From Cheilinus undulatus (lineage: Eukaryota > Chordata > Actinopteri > Labriformes > Labridae): a stretch of 64,000 nt of DNA. The position numbers and the translations under genes are program-made. The notes beneath the pieces are model-generated. The model was not told the origin of the DNA, did no database searches, and was given only the letters and a program-made list of their open reading frames with translations. The DNA is taken from the NCBI RefSeq assembly GCF_018320785.1, contig NC_054869.1, positions 13,650,698 to 13,714,697 on the forward strand, given 5' to 3'. Below are positions 1 through 11,509 of the stretch, piece after piece (the stretch's first letter is position 1; the number at the start of each line of letters is the position of its first letter).

Positions 1-129
1 GTTCCAGTACTAACCTGAGCTATGCAGGCTAGCTAGCGTTGCCATAGTGGTTGAACAGCAGAGCTTGTCAGTGGCTCAAATTCATGCTGAAACCTATCAG
101 GAGATGTGCATATACATCTTCTCTGCTGA

Positions 130-600
130 GAGAAGCTTTCAGTGTGGCTCTTTGCCCTTGTTTTAATAAAGAAATGTGGTCAAGGTCTGATTAAACGGCC
201 GCTTTTCTACAGCTACATCCAAGCTAATCGCTACCCTGGGGCCTGTATACACCAGCTTACAGTACGATTGCAAAATCATGCCAAAGCAGGTTGACAGAAA
301 AACAAATAACATCTTTTACATCATGAAAATCTCTCAGTGCTGGTCTTAGCTCTTTATTTAGTAAAGAAATGTGGTCCAGTTGATAAAACTGTCACTATAC
401 TTTAGCTACAGCCCAGCTATTTGCTACTGCAGTGGCAGCCATTGGCTCGCGGTATGACTAAACCTCAACAGCTACCGCTGCGTTCTCCTTAAATTACGCT
501 GGTTGGTTCAACTGACGCTGATTCAATGAAGATGGATCTGCCTGATGATAGACATGGAATCTGGCAAATCCATCTGCTTAGCAAGGTTACAGAAATTAGG
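130..600. repeat. dispersed noncoding repeat, two related blocks
   Basis: Two blocks share the core 'taaagaaatgtggtc' followed by a 'gataaaac'-like stretch, a 'ctacagctac'-like stretch and 'agctaat/agctatt' (about 166-250 and 361-425). The block ends with 'aatccatctgcttagcaaggtta' type sequence near 565-588. The same order of words occurs at 7735-7990 (core 'aaagaaatgtcgttaag', end 'gaatccatctgctttgcaag'), so this is a dispersed, probably non-autonomous element. I cannot assign a superfamily. Confidence 0.5.
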
Positions 601-1463
601 TCCTTTTCCTCATTTTATACCTTATGGCAAGCAAGGGAATAAATCAAAACAAAATTGTCTAAATAACTGACCAGTTACAAGCCTGGACAATAATCAGGCT
701 TATGTTTAACGTTTGTTGGATTGTCTATATTTTTGTTTGTCTTTTAACCTATTGCCAATAGAATGAATAAATTAAAAAGTGCACTTCTTTGGTGCCACAC
801 CAGGTGTGTATTCCCCTCTGGCTCTATTTTTACCCTCCCCTGTCCAAATCTTAGTCAGTCTAAACAAGCTCTACTTTTACCACATTATAGTGATGAACAC
901 ATTAACGCACCAGAGGTTAATCTGAAATGTAATTTTACATTTGTTGCATTAAGTATATTTTGTTTGTCACAATTACAGGAGAAGCAATATTTAAAGTTTG
1001 AACAGAGTATTTTAACTCTGTGGCATTGCTAATATTACTGTAGTGAAAAAATGAGGGCACTGGTGGGACTGGTTAATACATTAAAGAACAGTCAGAAGTG
1101 TGCCATTTACAGAGATTTCCATCTTTAGAAATATTTTATGAAGTACCCTTGCTTTTTTGCACAGCAGTTTTCTCTCTATCAAGTTGTAATTCTAATATTT
1201 AATTTTAGATTAAAGACACTTTCTAATGGTGCATTTCTGCTGCACATTTGTTCCAAATATTAGATGTCTTTCTCATATCCTGCAAATAATTGGTATTGGT
1301 ATCTGCCCTGAAAAACCAGTATTAGTTGAGCCCTAAATTGCATAAATTCATATTCAATGTTAAAGCAGTGTTTCACACACATAGACAATACTTGGGTGGG
1401 CCACCCAGGTATATTTACAGCCCCCCAAGTATGTCTTTATTTCTTTAAATCGTATGTAATTGC

Positions 1464-1486
1464 AAAAAAAAAAAAAAAAAAAAAAA
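1464..1486. repeat. poly(A) tract, 23 bases
   Basis: An uninterrupted run of 23 A. It may be the tail of a retroposed sequence, but no recognisable body lies next to it. Confidence 0.9.
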
Positions 1487-2499
1487 GCGAGTGATGTTAT
1501 CTGGGCACCTTTGTACAACACACTGCTGATGAATATTATTAAAAGAGGAGAAACACCAAAAAAATCAATGTACAGAGTAATGCACGGATAACTGCAATTA
1601 ATAAATGCAATTTATTTATGTTGTTTATGGGTGCAGGAGCTTTCCTGTGAAACACAAACTATCCAATAACAGGTGCCTTGGACTTCTACTTTTGCTGCCA
1701 TGGTATCAATACAGGTATCAATGTCATTTGATTTTTACTAGTATTTGTATTTTGGCAATCCTACTTGCAACATTAACTATAAAGGAGGGGGCAGGTTTTT
1801 CCTATCTGGGACAAAGGGAAATAAAAATTGAACATAAGGACATAAACACCAGTCCAGCTTATAAACTGCATATTTCAGTGCAGATAAACCGATCCAATGG
1901 CTGATGTGAGTGAGGGGGAGAACCACTAGGTGTCTGTATTGTGATACTGGAGGCTTTTTGATGTCTTGGTGCATAGATCTGCACTGTAGAGTTTATTTTT
2001 CCCCCTGGGGTGTCATTTTCACCTACTATAGCTGACTGTCTCGCCTCTGCCTTGTGAATAAAGCTCTAATGAGCACGCAGCAGCAGCAGCCTATTTGCTT
2101 AGGTAGAGAAACTCAGCTACACATGGTGCATGCATATTTCTTGTGCGGTGTCCTTACATGCACTCAGTGTGGAAACAACTGAATCATGATGGTGGCAGCA
2201 GCCCGCCCAGAGACCTGATGCTATCGTTTTAATGTCAGCATGAACGAGCACTGTGATACAAGCTGATACTGAAAATGGCTTCTCTGCCTGCAATCTGTTG
2301 CGCCTTTTCCATGGCTCAATTTTAAACCAGCAAGGTGTTTGTGGTCTGAACTAGACGCCAGCGGGCTGCTGCACGTGATATACCTCCCAGCACTGAGTGA
2401 ATCATATGACCTTCTCGATGTTAGGCCACTGCAGCCCACAGTCTGGCACACATCTGAGTCTAGACGCTGCACCGTGCTGGCACTGCGCACTGCTCTTAC

Positions 2500-2825
2500 C
2501 AGTCGGTCTGCTGGTCGTCGATAACCAGGAGGACTTTGGCGCTGCTGGAGACTCCTGCGCGGTCCGCTGCCTCGGATAAGGTGGCTGCAGCAGCAGCCGT
2601 GGTCTGTTTGACAGCGTGGGAGATGGAGGAGAAGAAGCCGGAGCCTCCACCTCCACCTCCCGCAGGCTGCTGCTGCTGGCTGGTGGACTGACGCCTCTCC
2701 GTCGGCCCGGGCGACACTGCGGGGCTCTGCTGCGGAGGGTCGGGGCGTTGGAGGTCCGTCATGTAGCCATTGGGCAGGTTGGACATGAAATTACTGTCCG
2801 AGAGTCGTCGACGCAGGTAGTTCAT
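2500..2825 (-). CDS. syn1: synapsin, first coding exon (N-terminal 108 residues)
   Basis: Synapsins are neuronal phosphoproteins that tether synaptic vesicles to each other and to actin. Reading on the minus strand from the ATG at 2825-2823, the exon encodes the hallmark domain A ([25 protein letters not shown]), with Ser9 in an RRxS context, the PKA/CaMKI site. A Pro/Ser/Gln-rich linker with a glycine run (domain B) follows, then [22 protein letters not shown], and the start of domain C ([12 protein letters not shown]). The exon ends at 2500 inside the Trp codon, with donor GTAAGAG at 2499-2493 (minus strand), phase 2, as in known synapsin genes. The TTAAAAAT stretch and [13 protein letters not shown] favour syn1. 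The neighbouring vgll4 paralog recalls human SYN2-VGLL4, so syn2 is the alternative. The remaining exons lie outside the window. Confidence 0.88.
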
Positions 2826-2961
2826 GATGGAAGCTTGATAAAATGACGGAAAGGGGTGTCCAAATACCCTCCAGCTGGGTGCAGATTACAACTTGGTGTT
2901 CAGTGAAAAAATGGGATGACTAGGCTACTTTTCCATGAGCAGAAGGAGGATCAGTGCAACC
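2826..2961 (-). other. syn1: synapsin 5' UTR segment with possible 3' splice site
   Basis: Upstream of the ATG on the minus strand, a pyrimidine-rich run ending in 'ctctctttag' (complement of 2962-2971) could be a splice acceptor, which would make 2961 the first base of this exon and imply a further noncoding exon upstream. Transcription could instead start inside this segment. The sequence alone does not decide. Confidence 0.35.
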
Positions 2962-3299
2962 TAAAGAGAGACAACTCTGTGTTATCAAGAAGGTGCTGTT
3001 ATTTTAATCTGAGTACAGAATCGTGACTGATTAGCTTCAGGAATTAGCTAATCATTTAAACAGTAAATTACCTAGACTCCTGATAATAGCTTTTTAAAAA
3101 GCTTCACACGATTAAATCCTTCTTTCACACTCACATCTGATTTAAATGTAATTTTGTGAATTAACTCACCTATAAAAACAAGCACCAATCAGTAGTAAGT
3201 GTCATAACAACCTACCTGAGAGTGTATCCTTAAATGATCCGCCCACAGCTTAAGTGATGATGCCTATTCTTATTTTCTCTCTGTAACAGGAAACACTAC

Positions 3300-3520
3300 A
3301 CATAGGTGACTCTCATGTCCTCTGTGCACGCGGACACCGGGCTCGAGCGGTTGAAATCAAAGCTTCAGTCCGTCCTGCATCACTCCGCTCAGCTGTCCTT
3401 CCCCTCGAGCCCCAGTTTTTTTAGTACCGTCTGCCCTGCGTCACTCCCAGTCATCCTGAGGGAGAGGAGGCTGCGAGGCTGGACCAGATCAAGCTAGGTA
3501 CTGCGAGGAGGACGACTTCC
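3300..3520 (-). promoter_or_regulatory. CpG-richer segment, candidate synapsin promoter
   Basis: About 220 bases are clearly richer in CG dinucleotides and C+G than the AT-rich surroundings (for example 'gcacgcggacaccgggctcg' at 3325-3344). They lie about 0.5 kb upstream of the synapsin start on its 5' side. I see no TATA box. This is an inferred promoter or first-exon region; no transcript support is available. Confidence 0.35.
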
Positions 3521-3857
3521 GGTTAGTGCTTTCAAAATAAACGCAAGACAAGTAGAATGCAGTCTTCTTGTATTTTTATGTAGGGTTTCAAATTCAAGAC
3601 TTATTTATGAGAACAAAAAGATGTCAGCCGTAACTGACTTTTTAAAATCATATTTACTTCATGTTATTTTGTAAGCTCCTGTGTAAACTTTTGGCCTGTG
3701 CCGATTTCCAAAGGCCAAGCTTGGAGTGTGAGCTTAGCCCAAATTTAGGAGGGTCCAGAGTACGGCTGAACAATTTGGAAAAACAATCCAATTGCCTTTT
3801 TTCCCCTATATTGGTGTTGCCATTTTTTCGTCTTCTTCCTATATATTTTTAAAAAGA

Positions 3858-3905
3858 TAAATAATAATAATAATGATAATAACAATAATAATATCATAAT
3901 AATAA
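3858..3905. repeat. imperfect (AAT)n microsatellite
   Basis: AAT/TAA triplets interrupted by GAT and CAT units. Confidence 0.85.
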
Positions 3906-4867
3906 ATCATTCAGTCATTCTATATAACAACAAACTGTTAATGAATAAATTGATTGTTGTATTGGGGGAAACTGTCATATTTGTTTAAATAACAAAACAT
4001 TCATAAAGCAGGATTTTTTCACAAATGGACACTTGAATGTTTGTATGATGTGTAGAGCATAACATCTCTATTTAACTTGTATTTTGACACACATTTCAGG
4101 TTCAAGAAATATTCTACCTTCTGAGATTTGAAAATTGCAATAGGCCATATTGTGATTGAATCTAAATTTCAATTAACTATCCAGCCTTAGTCCAGAAGCA
4201 TGCTTTTTTAGAATTTTGTAGCTTAAAAGAAAGTTTCAACATACTATTTTCAAACAATTTGAAATGCAAATTTATACTGAATATGCCTGCATAACAGTAC
4301 AACATTCGGCTTAAATAGTTCAGTTGCATGTTTAAATTAAAGCATCTTTTACAGTTAGCCGACATCATTTTTTTTTTAATATTAGTCTTCTCAAAGTGTC
4401 CTCATCATTCTGAAACCTTCCTGAAAAATCAAGTTTTCTCTTCTGCTACCTAAAAATGGACAGAAACTGTTAGATGTTCATTTTTAAGTATAAAAAGTTA
4501 CATAAGATGGGCACAGTAGGAATTTATAGCTCTATTCATGTCAAGAAGGACTTTGAAGCGAAATAGGTTGTTCCAGGCATATTTATTTATGCAAATGCAG
4601 GAAAAGAAAGTATCAAGTGTAATCTTAAAAGCATTTTTATAATGCAGTGTTGAAACCTGCTCGGAGTAAACAGACTACAAAAACTCTCACTCCAAAAACT
4701 GTGATAATGCACTACAGCTATGTTTTATATCTTGGTGCAATATTTTTGTTTTCATTATACCCTGGTGCAATAATTGACTCATTACCACTTTCTTCCTACA
4801 TGCACTGTGTGCATAATGGCTCTCATGGCTTAAACCAATGGAAGTTAATTTATTGTTTATAACCCAG

Positions 4868-4992
4868 TGTGCATGGTGTGTTGAATGCTGCTGTCCTCTC
4901 TGCTGCTGTAACACTGCAAATTTCCCCATTGTGGGATTAATCAAAGATAATCTTATCTCATCTCATCTCATCTCATTTCATCTTATCTCATC
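4868..4992 (+). repeat. LINE/SINE-type 3' tail ending in (ATCTC)n
   Basis: The stretch 'tgtaacactgcaaatttccc' followed by 'attgtgggattaatcaaag' and a short-tandem tail of ATCTC units at 4950-4990 matches the 3' end of common fish retroposons, which carry a conserved 'gcaatttcccc...ggattaataaag' terminus and microsatellite tail. The body is missing, consistent with 5' truncation. Confidence 0.55.
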
Positions 4993-7229
4993 CTGTAAGT
5001 TCTTAAGTTAAATTTTTAAAAAAAAGAGTCTTTTTCAGTTTGGCTACAAGAACAAAATTTCAATGTTGTGATCATCAGGGTCTCGTCATTTATCTTATCA
5101 ATCATAACACTCAGCAGCAACATACTTTTACCAGTCTAAAAGATTCAGGCCTTCAGGCCAACCCACTCAGTCTGGCAAGAAGAAGGTTGGAGGTGGTTAC
5201 TGTCAAAGTGTGCTTTATAGACATCTTATAAAGGATGAACAGAAAGCCCGGTGACCTTGACGTTTGACTTTTGAGCTCCAAAAACCAGTTCATCCTTTTT
5301 TTTGTGCTTTTTCAGAAGGATACACTTAGACATATACACATACATAGAAGAGACACAAAATTTACACAGAAAAACAACAGAGGCATACAAAAATAGACCA
5401 AAAAACTACTAATAATACATGAATAAATAAATAAGTAAAAGAAAATAAAGACACAGAGAAAAAAAACATCTCGCATAGCTCCTGGAAAGCAACTATGTTC
5501 ATCCTTGAATCAGAGCAGTCCTTTTTGCAAAGTTTTTTGAAAGCCCTCAAAGTGTTCTTGAGCTTTTTGGTTCACAAAAAAGAATTTATAAAACAGTCCA
5601 TCTGGTATGCTAGGTTATCTGACGGATATTCATTCTTACAGATAACCTGAAAACATAAAGCTTCTGGCCTTAGCTATTACTAATGCTGGGCATAATATCT
5701 GCCTGTTTTCTTTATCAGTCATTCACTGACTGTTATACTTCTTTTTAATGTTAGAATAAAAATAACAATAACACCACTAATAAATGCCTGGAAGAGGACC
5801 TAAAAAGCTGGTCTTCTCATTCACAAGATGTTTGTCATGTTATGGGGGTTCAAGGATTGGTCAGCTGGTGGTGAGTAAGACTACAGATAATAAGAGTATA
5901 TTTTCATTACATTTTTATGTTACCTATCAGGTTTTTTTCTTCGAAATTTTGCTAGTTTTTTCCTCTGGACTGTGATGATGAATGTGAAACTTGAAGTTCA
6001 ATGACCTTGCCTTCAGTAATTTAGTATTTCTTTTCTTTAGACAAATTTACTTTAACAAGAAAACAATAATTAGTAATAGTCTTAAGTCAGAGAGTTTGAC
6101 TAAAGGATTTAAAACTGTATTTCTTTTACTCTTGTAAAGGTAATATTTTTAAACTTCCTGTTGTGTTTGTCCTGTGTGTGTCTGTCTTGATGCAGCTCTG
6201 TGTTGATGGGATGCTGGTGCTGATGAGAGCAGGGTGACAGGGGCGTCGCTCTCTGTCAGACAGGAGCCTGCCGCTGACTCCTCGGGGTGCAGGTTGTTGA
6301 TGTGATGTTGCTTCCCGGTGAGTTTAATAAAGCTGCAGCGTCCCACACACTGTTTAGCCTTAGCTGACTCTGGGTGTGACTTTTAATCTCCAGCAGAGTC
6401 AAACAGGTTTGTTAGTGATGCGCCATCTGTTGGTGACACCCAGGAGCCGTACATCAAAACAGAGCCCTGGGGAGTCAGACAGTCCCAGACCCAGACTGCA
6501 GAGTGTGACGACGACTGAAACACAATACCATCGCATATCTGTCGTTGTTTACATCTCTTACATAAATATAGAAGGACTTCTTGTTTAGGATTATTCATGT
6601 GGCTGGGGGTAACTTTTCATTTATGCATCGATAGCATGCAAAAAAAAGACAAAAAACTGTCTCTTAGTGCTATAAGGTGGTGAAACAGCCCAGCAGGTAG
6701 GAAAATATAGTGAATTTGCACTTTTAAAGCTCCAAATGAACTGTACAGTGGCCCTTTCCACATCAGTAAATCATTGATTAGTTGATTGATTTATTGATCC
6801 AGTCTTTAATCCAGCCTCTCCAATTTCTCTCCAAAATTTCTGGCATTTATTCATGGATAAAGTAGGTTTTGTAGTTTTGAAACATAGAATGAAACTGAGT
6901 AAAGGTAACAAAGTCAGGCTTAGTTATGTGGATAAACTTTGGAAGATTGGCTTACATGACCCAAATTATTCTTGTTTAGGAAAGAATTCAGTGTCTTGTA
7001 TTTTCAACAAAAGAAACTGACTACAAAATTAGATTTACTTATGTCAAGCTAGAAACTTGGATTTTTATTATTGATATCGAAGATTAAATTAAGTTGAATT
7101 TACTTTTGCCCAGATTCATTTTTCTCAGTGTAAGCAGTTTCTTATGAGGCCCTTTACCTGAGGCAAGTATTGTACTTCAGTACATTTTAAAAAGCTTCAA
7201 GTGCTGAGTAAAAAATGAAGCACTTAAAC

Positions 7230-7442
7230 TGGTCTGACCTAAACCCCGTAGAGAGTCTCTGGGGAAATGTCAAGAGGAAGATGAGAGACACCAGACTGAA
7301 CAGTACAGATGAGCTGAAGGCTGCTATCAGAGCAACCTGGGCTTCATGACACCCCAGCAGTGCCACAGACTGATCGGTTCCATGCCACGTAGCATAGATG
7401 CAGTCATTTGTGCAAAAGGAGCTCAGACAATTACTGAGTCAC
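7230..7442 (+). mobile_element. Tc1-like transposase C-terminal fragment
   Basis: Translation from 7230 reads WSDLNPVESLWGNVKRKM and continues in the pattern of the Tc1 transposase end. After a one-base frame slip near 7349 it continues PQQCHRLIGSMPRSIDAV, then an AKG motif. The DLNPxExLW box contains the third catalytic acid of the DDE triad. The N-terminal two thirds and both inverted repeats are absent, so this is a dead scrap. Confidence 0.8.
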
Positions 7443-7449
7443 CTGACAC

Positions 7450-8005
7450 GCCAGATGGATTTGTTTCACACATCCATCTGGTAAACCAGTCATAGACAGC
7501 GTTTGGAAAACTCGGAAGGGGATTGGATGAACGTTCTGTCTGTCACATCTTTATGGGCCAATCAGAGCAACAAAACACGTGACGTAGCTGCTACCGAGCT
7601 GCGCCCCTACCAAGAAGTAAACTCCATAGAGAACTGCATAACACGAACCATGGTGGCTGTAGACATGTCAGTACACGACTTCTGTCGTTTTTGAAAAGAA
7701 AACAACTCACTGCTGTTCTTTGTTCTTCTTTTAACAAAGAAATGTCGTTAAGTTTTGATAAAACTTACGCTTTAGCAGCATCCACGCTAATGTCTTCCAC
7801 CATAATTGCATCATCCTCTTGTTGCTGCTTGCTTACGTCATGAGTCCGCTGCACCCGAAAGTACTGCCTTTCGTCACTGATTGGTCCTATCACTTTCTAA
7901 CCGGGCCCAAAAGGTTCAAATGGCAACTTTGTAAGATGGATTCGCCAGTGAGAAACACAGTAATGGGTGAATCCATCTGCTTTGCAAGGTTAATTACCAA
8001 GTGCA
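7450..8005. repeat. dispersed noncoding repeat, fuller copy
   Basis: Same family as 130-600: it shares the 'aaagaaatgtcgttaag' block and ends with 'gaatccatctgctttgcaag'. Its left edge carries 'gccagatggatttg' and 'catccatctggtaaac', words related to the inverted right-end sequence, suggesting subterminal inverted repeats of a MITE. A related piece with 'ggccagtcaaagcaacaa' occurs at 49440-49690. Confidence 0.5.
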
Positions 8006-8773
8006 TAAATGAGCATCATTTTCCTGAAGGTCATATTTCTGTATTATAAATCCCATTTTTGGACTGTTTTGTGATATTCTAACATGATGATCATCAACTG
8101 GCGGCTCGGGTGCCACTTCAGGCCCCCCACATCTTCCCAGCTGGCCCTCAGAGCATTATCAAATTAAGAAAATGTGCAGAGAAAAAAAATGTTGTGGTTT
8201 TTCCAATAATGTTTTTAATAAACTCTCTGCAGCTATTCAAAAAGCTCCCAAAACAATCGAGATTGAAACAGTTTCATCTAGAGTGACTCTGTGTTTCATC
8301 CATTTTTCAGAAATCATCAGGCGTTACTAGCAAATATAATGCATGTTAAACACATATTAATCAGTCCATTCTTGATTAAAGCTGCCGTTTTCTGCGTCAA
8401 CTTTCTGCCTCAGGTGTTTTTGTGAGTGCAGATTTCCTACTCAGGTATTACTTATAACTATACAGCATATTAGGATCAAACCCAGTGATAGACAACATGG
8501 CAGCCACAGAAATATTCAGCTGAAATATCTCATTTGCCCTCTAGTGGCTGGCTGCGGTATAGGAAGTGATCTGACTGTTACAGGGAAAAAAAATCCATAC
8601 ATTCAAAAGAAAGTAAAAATATTGAATAAAGATATGTTGATTAGATTTTCTTTTTTAATTTAGTTTCACATTATAGCAATAAAAAAGTGTTGAAATATTT
8701 CACTTTGTATAAGATGAATTTAGAATATATGGAAGTTTCTTGAATAAAACAGAGGAACAAAATAAGTTCTTAG

Positions 8774-9704
8774 CAGAGGTGTCAAAAGTATTCACATTTA
8801 TTACTCAGGTAGAAGTATAAATACTAGGTTTTTAAAGGACTTCTGTAGAAGTTCAAGTATCAATTCAAGCTTTTACTCAAGTAAAAGTGTAAAAGTACTG
8901 GTTTCAAAACTACTTAAAGTGTAAAAGTAAAAGTAATGTAAGGGGGAAAAAATGCCATTAAGGACAAAAGCTCAGGCAGCACCACAGGGGCCTATAGTGC
9001 ATTACCCCACCTTCACAAAAAAACATTTTTCTAAAGGCCATGATGACTTTAATGTTATATTAAAATTTTAATGTTGAAAAAATTGTGATGCACCTGTTTC
9101 AGCTGCATTTATGCCCATTGAAAATGAATGCATTTTAGTATAATCCAAATACATTCAAGAACCATATATGTGTACTACTGAGCATTAACATGTGTTTCAT
9201 GGAGCAGAAGATATGATGACTAGTTGCCTTTAAGTATTGTAATGGTGCAACAGTCAATCTTCAGAGGCATGTTATCAATAGCCTTTGTTGGAATGTAAAT
9301 GTACATCTAAGTGTCAGTCTGATATTTCCTTGCTGGAGTGTGACCTGATTTTGTGTCGTGCACAGGTGCGATGGATCGCATACAAACCGATAGGGTGTCG
9401 CAATGATATTATGTTTATACTTCTCATCCAACCACAATCAAATTCATTCTATCCAGATGGCGAAATTTATCTGGATAGGTTTTTGTTTTTGTGTGTGTGT
9501 GTGTGTGTGTGTGTTTTTGAACGATGACAAGCTGGAATGAAAACAAGCTTAAATGAAATAGGAGTAACAAGGCTACTTTTAAAATGTAAGGAGTAGAAGT
9601 AAAAAGTCGGCTGAAAAATAATTATTCCAGTAAAGTATCGATACCCAAAATTTCTACTTAAGTAAGGTAACAAAGTATTTGTACTTAGTTACTGAGCGCC
9701 TCTG
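8774..9704. mobile_element. non-autonomous hAT-like element with 8-bp target duplication
   Basis: The ends are inverted: 'cagaggtg' at 8774 and 'cgcctctg' ending at 9704, with further inverted similarity inside ('ttactcaggtagaagtataa' against the complement of the 'ttctacttaagtaa' end). The element is bracketed by 8-base near-direct repeats, gttcttag (8766-8773) and cttcttag (9705-9712), 7 of 8 matching, as expected for hAT insertion. The body is rich in 'aagtaaaagt' words and contains a (GT)12 tract. No transposase is present. Confidence 0.75.
9491..9514. repeat. (GT)12 microsatellite
   Basis: A perfect GT dinucleotide run inside the hAT-like element. Confidence 0.95.
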
Positions 9705-9738
9705 CTTCTTAGTGATATTCTAACTGTTTGAGATGCAC

Positions 9739-9848
9739 CTGTATCTGCTCTTTTGGAGCTCAACTGCAATGTGAACAGGCAAACAAACTAATCAGATCAG
9801 AGCAAAAGATCAGAGTTGAGCATTAAGGCCTGCAGTGTGAACATAGCC
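9739..9848. repeat. fragment of MITE also seen at 61.4 kb
   Basis: Shares 'ctcaactgca.tgtgaacag', 'atcagatc', 'gagcattaaggcctgcagt' and 'aacata' with the right part of the element at 61401-61694. Only one end is recognisable. Confidence 0.6.
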
Positions 9849-11142
9849 ACAAAGATCTGAGCCAGCATGGCAACTCTAAAGTTACAAAACAGAAGCAGAG
9901 GTTGACATTTCACTGGAGAAGTGCCATAAAAATGCGTGGATTTACAGAAAACTTGTAGTGTTTCTGTACAGTGTCTGTGTGCCTGTGTGAGACACTGAGC
10001 TGGAGAGAGAGAGGCAGAACAAGCAGACACTGTTCACTTATTGATTGATCACAGATGCAACCAATCTCTGATAATAAAAAATGAGTATATAATAATCAAA
10101 TTTCTTTTATTTAGCTGAAAAACTTAAACACATGGTAGGGAAAACAACAGAATATCACTTTGCTGTCTGAGATGAAGTAATTAAGCTACAAAACAAGAAA
10201 AACATGGTTACATTCCTTACATTTTAAAGCCAAATTCTTTACATTTTTAAATGTTAACAATGTTTGGAATCTGTCTGTGAGCAAACTAGTTTTTCAGCAT
10301 TATTATGTCATAAACTCCAGTTTAGTATTCTTATTAGCAATGCATGTATTCAGCACCCTTGTGCATGGTTGCTGACATGCTATTGCAGTGCTTCACCTGG
10401 TGGGGGCACTGTTGAGCTGATATGTAATTTTACACAATACTTCTCATTCACAACAGTAAAACCTTTACATGTGCTGATACTTCTTATTTTTGCAAGTATT
10501 TTTTATTGGCTACCATGGCACTAAAAAGACAAAAACCACCAGGATTATTTATTTAAATTGAAAATGTTCATATAAGCCAATCATTAATTTTGTTTATTAA
10601 TAGTCCAGTGTGCAAACACCAATAAAATAAAAAATGTATGTGTAACACTAACTCAGATTTTCTTATTCCATGTTCGAGAGGTCCCTGTGGTAAAAGATGC
10701 CTACATTTGTGGCCTCTTAAGACTTTCTGCTTCTGTCCAAACTCCTCAGTATGCTCAGGCAGATTGTTCTCATGGCAGCAACATTTCCAGGACTTAAGAG
10801 TCTTTGTCTGGCCATCAACAAAAGCCTTTGGATTACTGGTGAAGCAGGCTCTCAGAGCAGCTGCATGCGTGTACAGGCAGGTCAGAGGAATGACTGGAGC
10901 TCCGGTGGGCTAAGAGCTCGAAAAAATGCAGTTTGGTGAGATTGCAGATTAGGAGGGAGAGGAGGGGAGAGGAGGGGAGGGGGACAGGTGCTGGATCATG
11001 AGGGAAACAAAGGCACACTTCACTTTCTTCAAGGCTAAAGTGGATCTTAATATGTATTTAAAAACATGGTTGATGACCAAATGATTCACATATTAAGAGT
11101 AAAATCCTCCCTTGATGTGTGGATTCTGAGATTCTTTGACAT
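9849..11142. other. intergenic upstream of vgll4l
   Basis: No gene recognised. The only clear feature is a purine tract at 10951-10984 made of GGAGAGGAGGGGA units, which could form G-rich secondary structure. ORFs at 10264-10524 and 10638-10913 have no recognisable similarity. Confidence 0.55.
10951..10984 (+). repeat. G-rich purine tract
   Basis: Repeated GGGAGAGGAGGGGA-like units with several runs of three or more G. It lies about 0.46 kb upstream of the vgll4l start codon. Any G-quadruplex role is speculation. Confidence 0.6.
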
Positions 11143-11442
11143 TAACCAACTCCACTTTTACCTTTCAGACACTCACCTGTGAGCTCATTCCTCTAGGACA
11201 ATAACAACACTGACCAAACGAGGCCTTCTGATTGGCCCACACAGCAGCCAACCAGGAGGCTAGGTATGAGTCACAGGGAAGTGACTGCACCTATCTGCAC
11301 TCACCTGATCCTTTACCTGGCCGTGCTCAGACGCAGCATCTCATTACCTTTTCCAATACAATCCATAACTGAGGCTCATTGTGTGTGACGCTCCTGCAGT
11401 CAAGGTGTGTGTTTGGCTTCACGCAGACAAAGAGGAGAAGAC
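11143..11442 (+). promoter_or_regulatory. vgll4l: vgll4l promoter and 5' UTR region
   Basis: The 300 bases before the start codon carry an inverted CCAAT box (gattggccc at 11230-11238), a direct 'ccaat' near 11354 and a CATTCCT M-CAT/TEAD-type heptamer at 11186-11192. I see no TATA box. The exact transcription start is unknown. Confidence 0.4.
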
Positions 11443-11509
11443 ATGGCAGTCGCTAACTTCCAATACATCACTCGGATGAGCAGTGGATTCAAGGTGTACA
11501 TTTTAGAAG
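11443..11509 (+). CDS. vgll4l: vgll4l coding exon 1
   Basis: Encodes residues 1-22 (MAVANFQYITRMSSGFKVYI followed by LE) and ends with the first base of a Gly codon before donor gtgaga. It is the only ATG in frame and matches the start pattern of the alternative VGLL4 first exon. Confidence 0.88.

Larger units (their letters stand above)
1..2499 (-). other. synapsin intron 1 (partial), repeat-rich
   Basis: The stretch downstream of the synapsin exon on the minus strand. No second synapsin exon (the conserved start of domain C) is readable here, so intron 1 is longer than 2.4 kb and runs off the window. It holds a two-copy dispersed repeat at about 130-600, a 23-base A run at 1464-1486, and fragments around 1275-1335 and 1685-1760. 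The latter has the pattern of 'tggtatcaatacaggtatca' and resembles sequence at 43690-43760. Small ORFs here look like chance. Confidence 0.6.
3541..7214. other. intergenic, no gene recognised
   Basis: AT-rich DNA between the synapsin 5' end and the vgll4l side. It contains an (ATA)n-like tract at 3858-3905, a LINE-type 3' tail at 4868-4992 and a moderately C+G-rich patch at 6150-6520. That patch includes a good donor-like word (gtgagt at 6318) but no recognisable coding sequence. Short ORFs on both strands resemble no family I know. Confidence 0.6.

Noticed and set aside
1..2499. A TIMP gene nested in synapsin introns, as in other vertebrates
   Set aside because: Only the beginning of intron 1 is in the window and no TIMP-like cysteine-rich coding sequence is present.
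6150..6350. Candidate exon with a gtgagt donor (6318) in a C+G-richer patch
   Set aside because: Neither strand gives a recognisable protein, and no matching acceptor or neighbouring exon was found.
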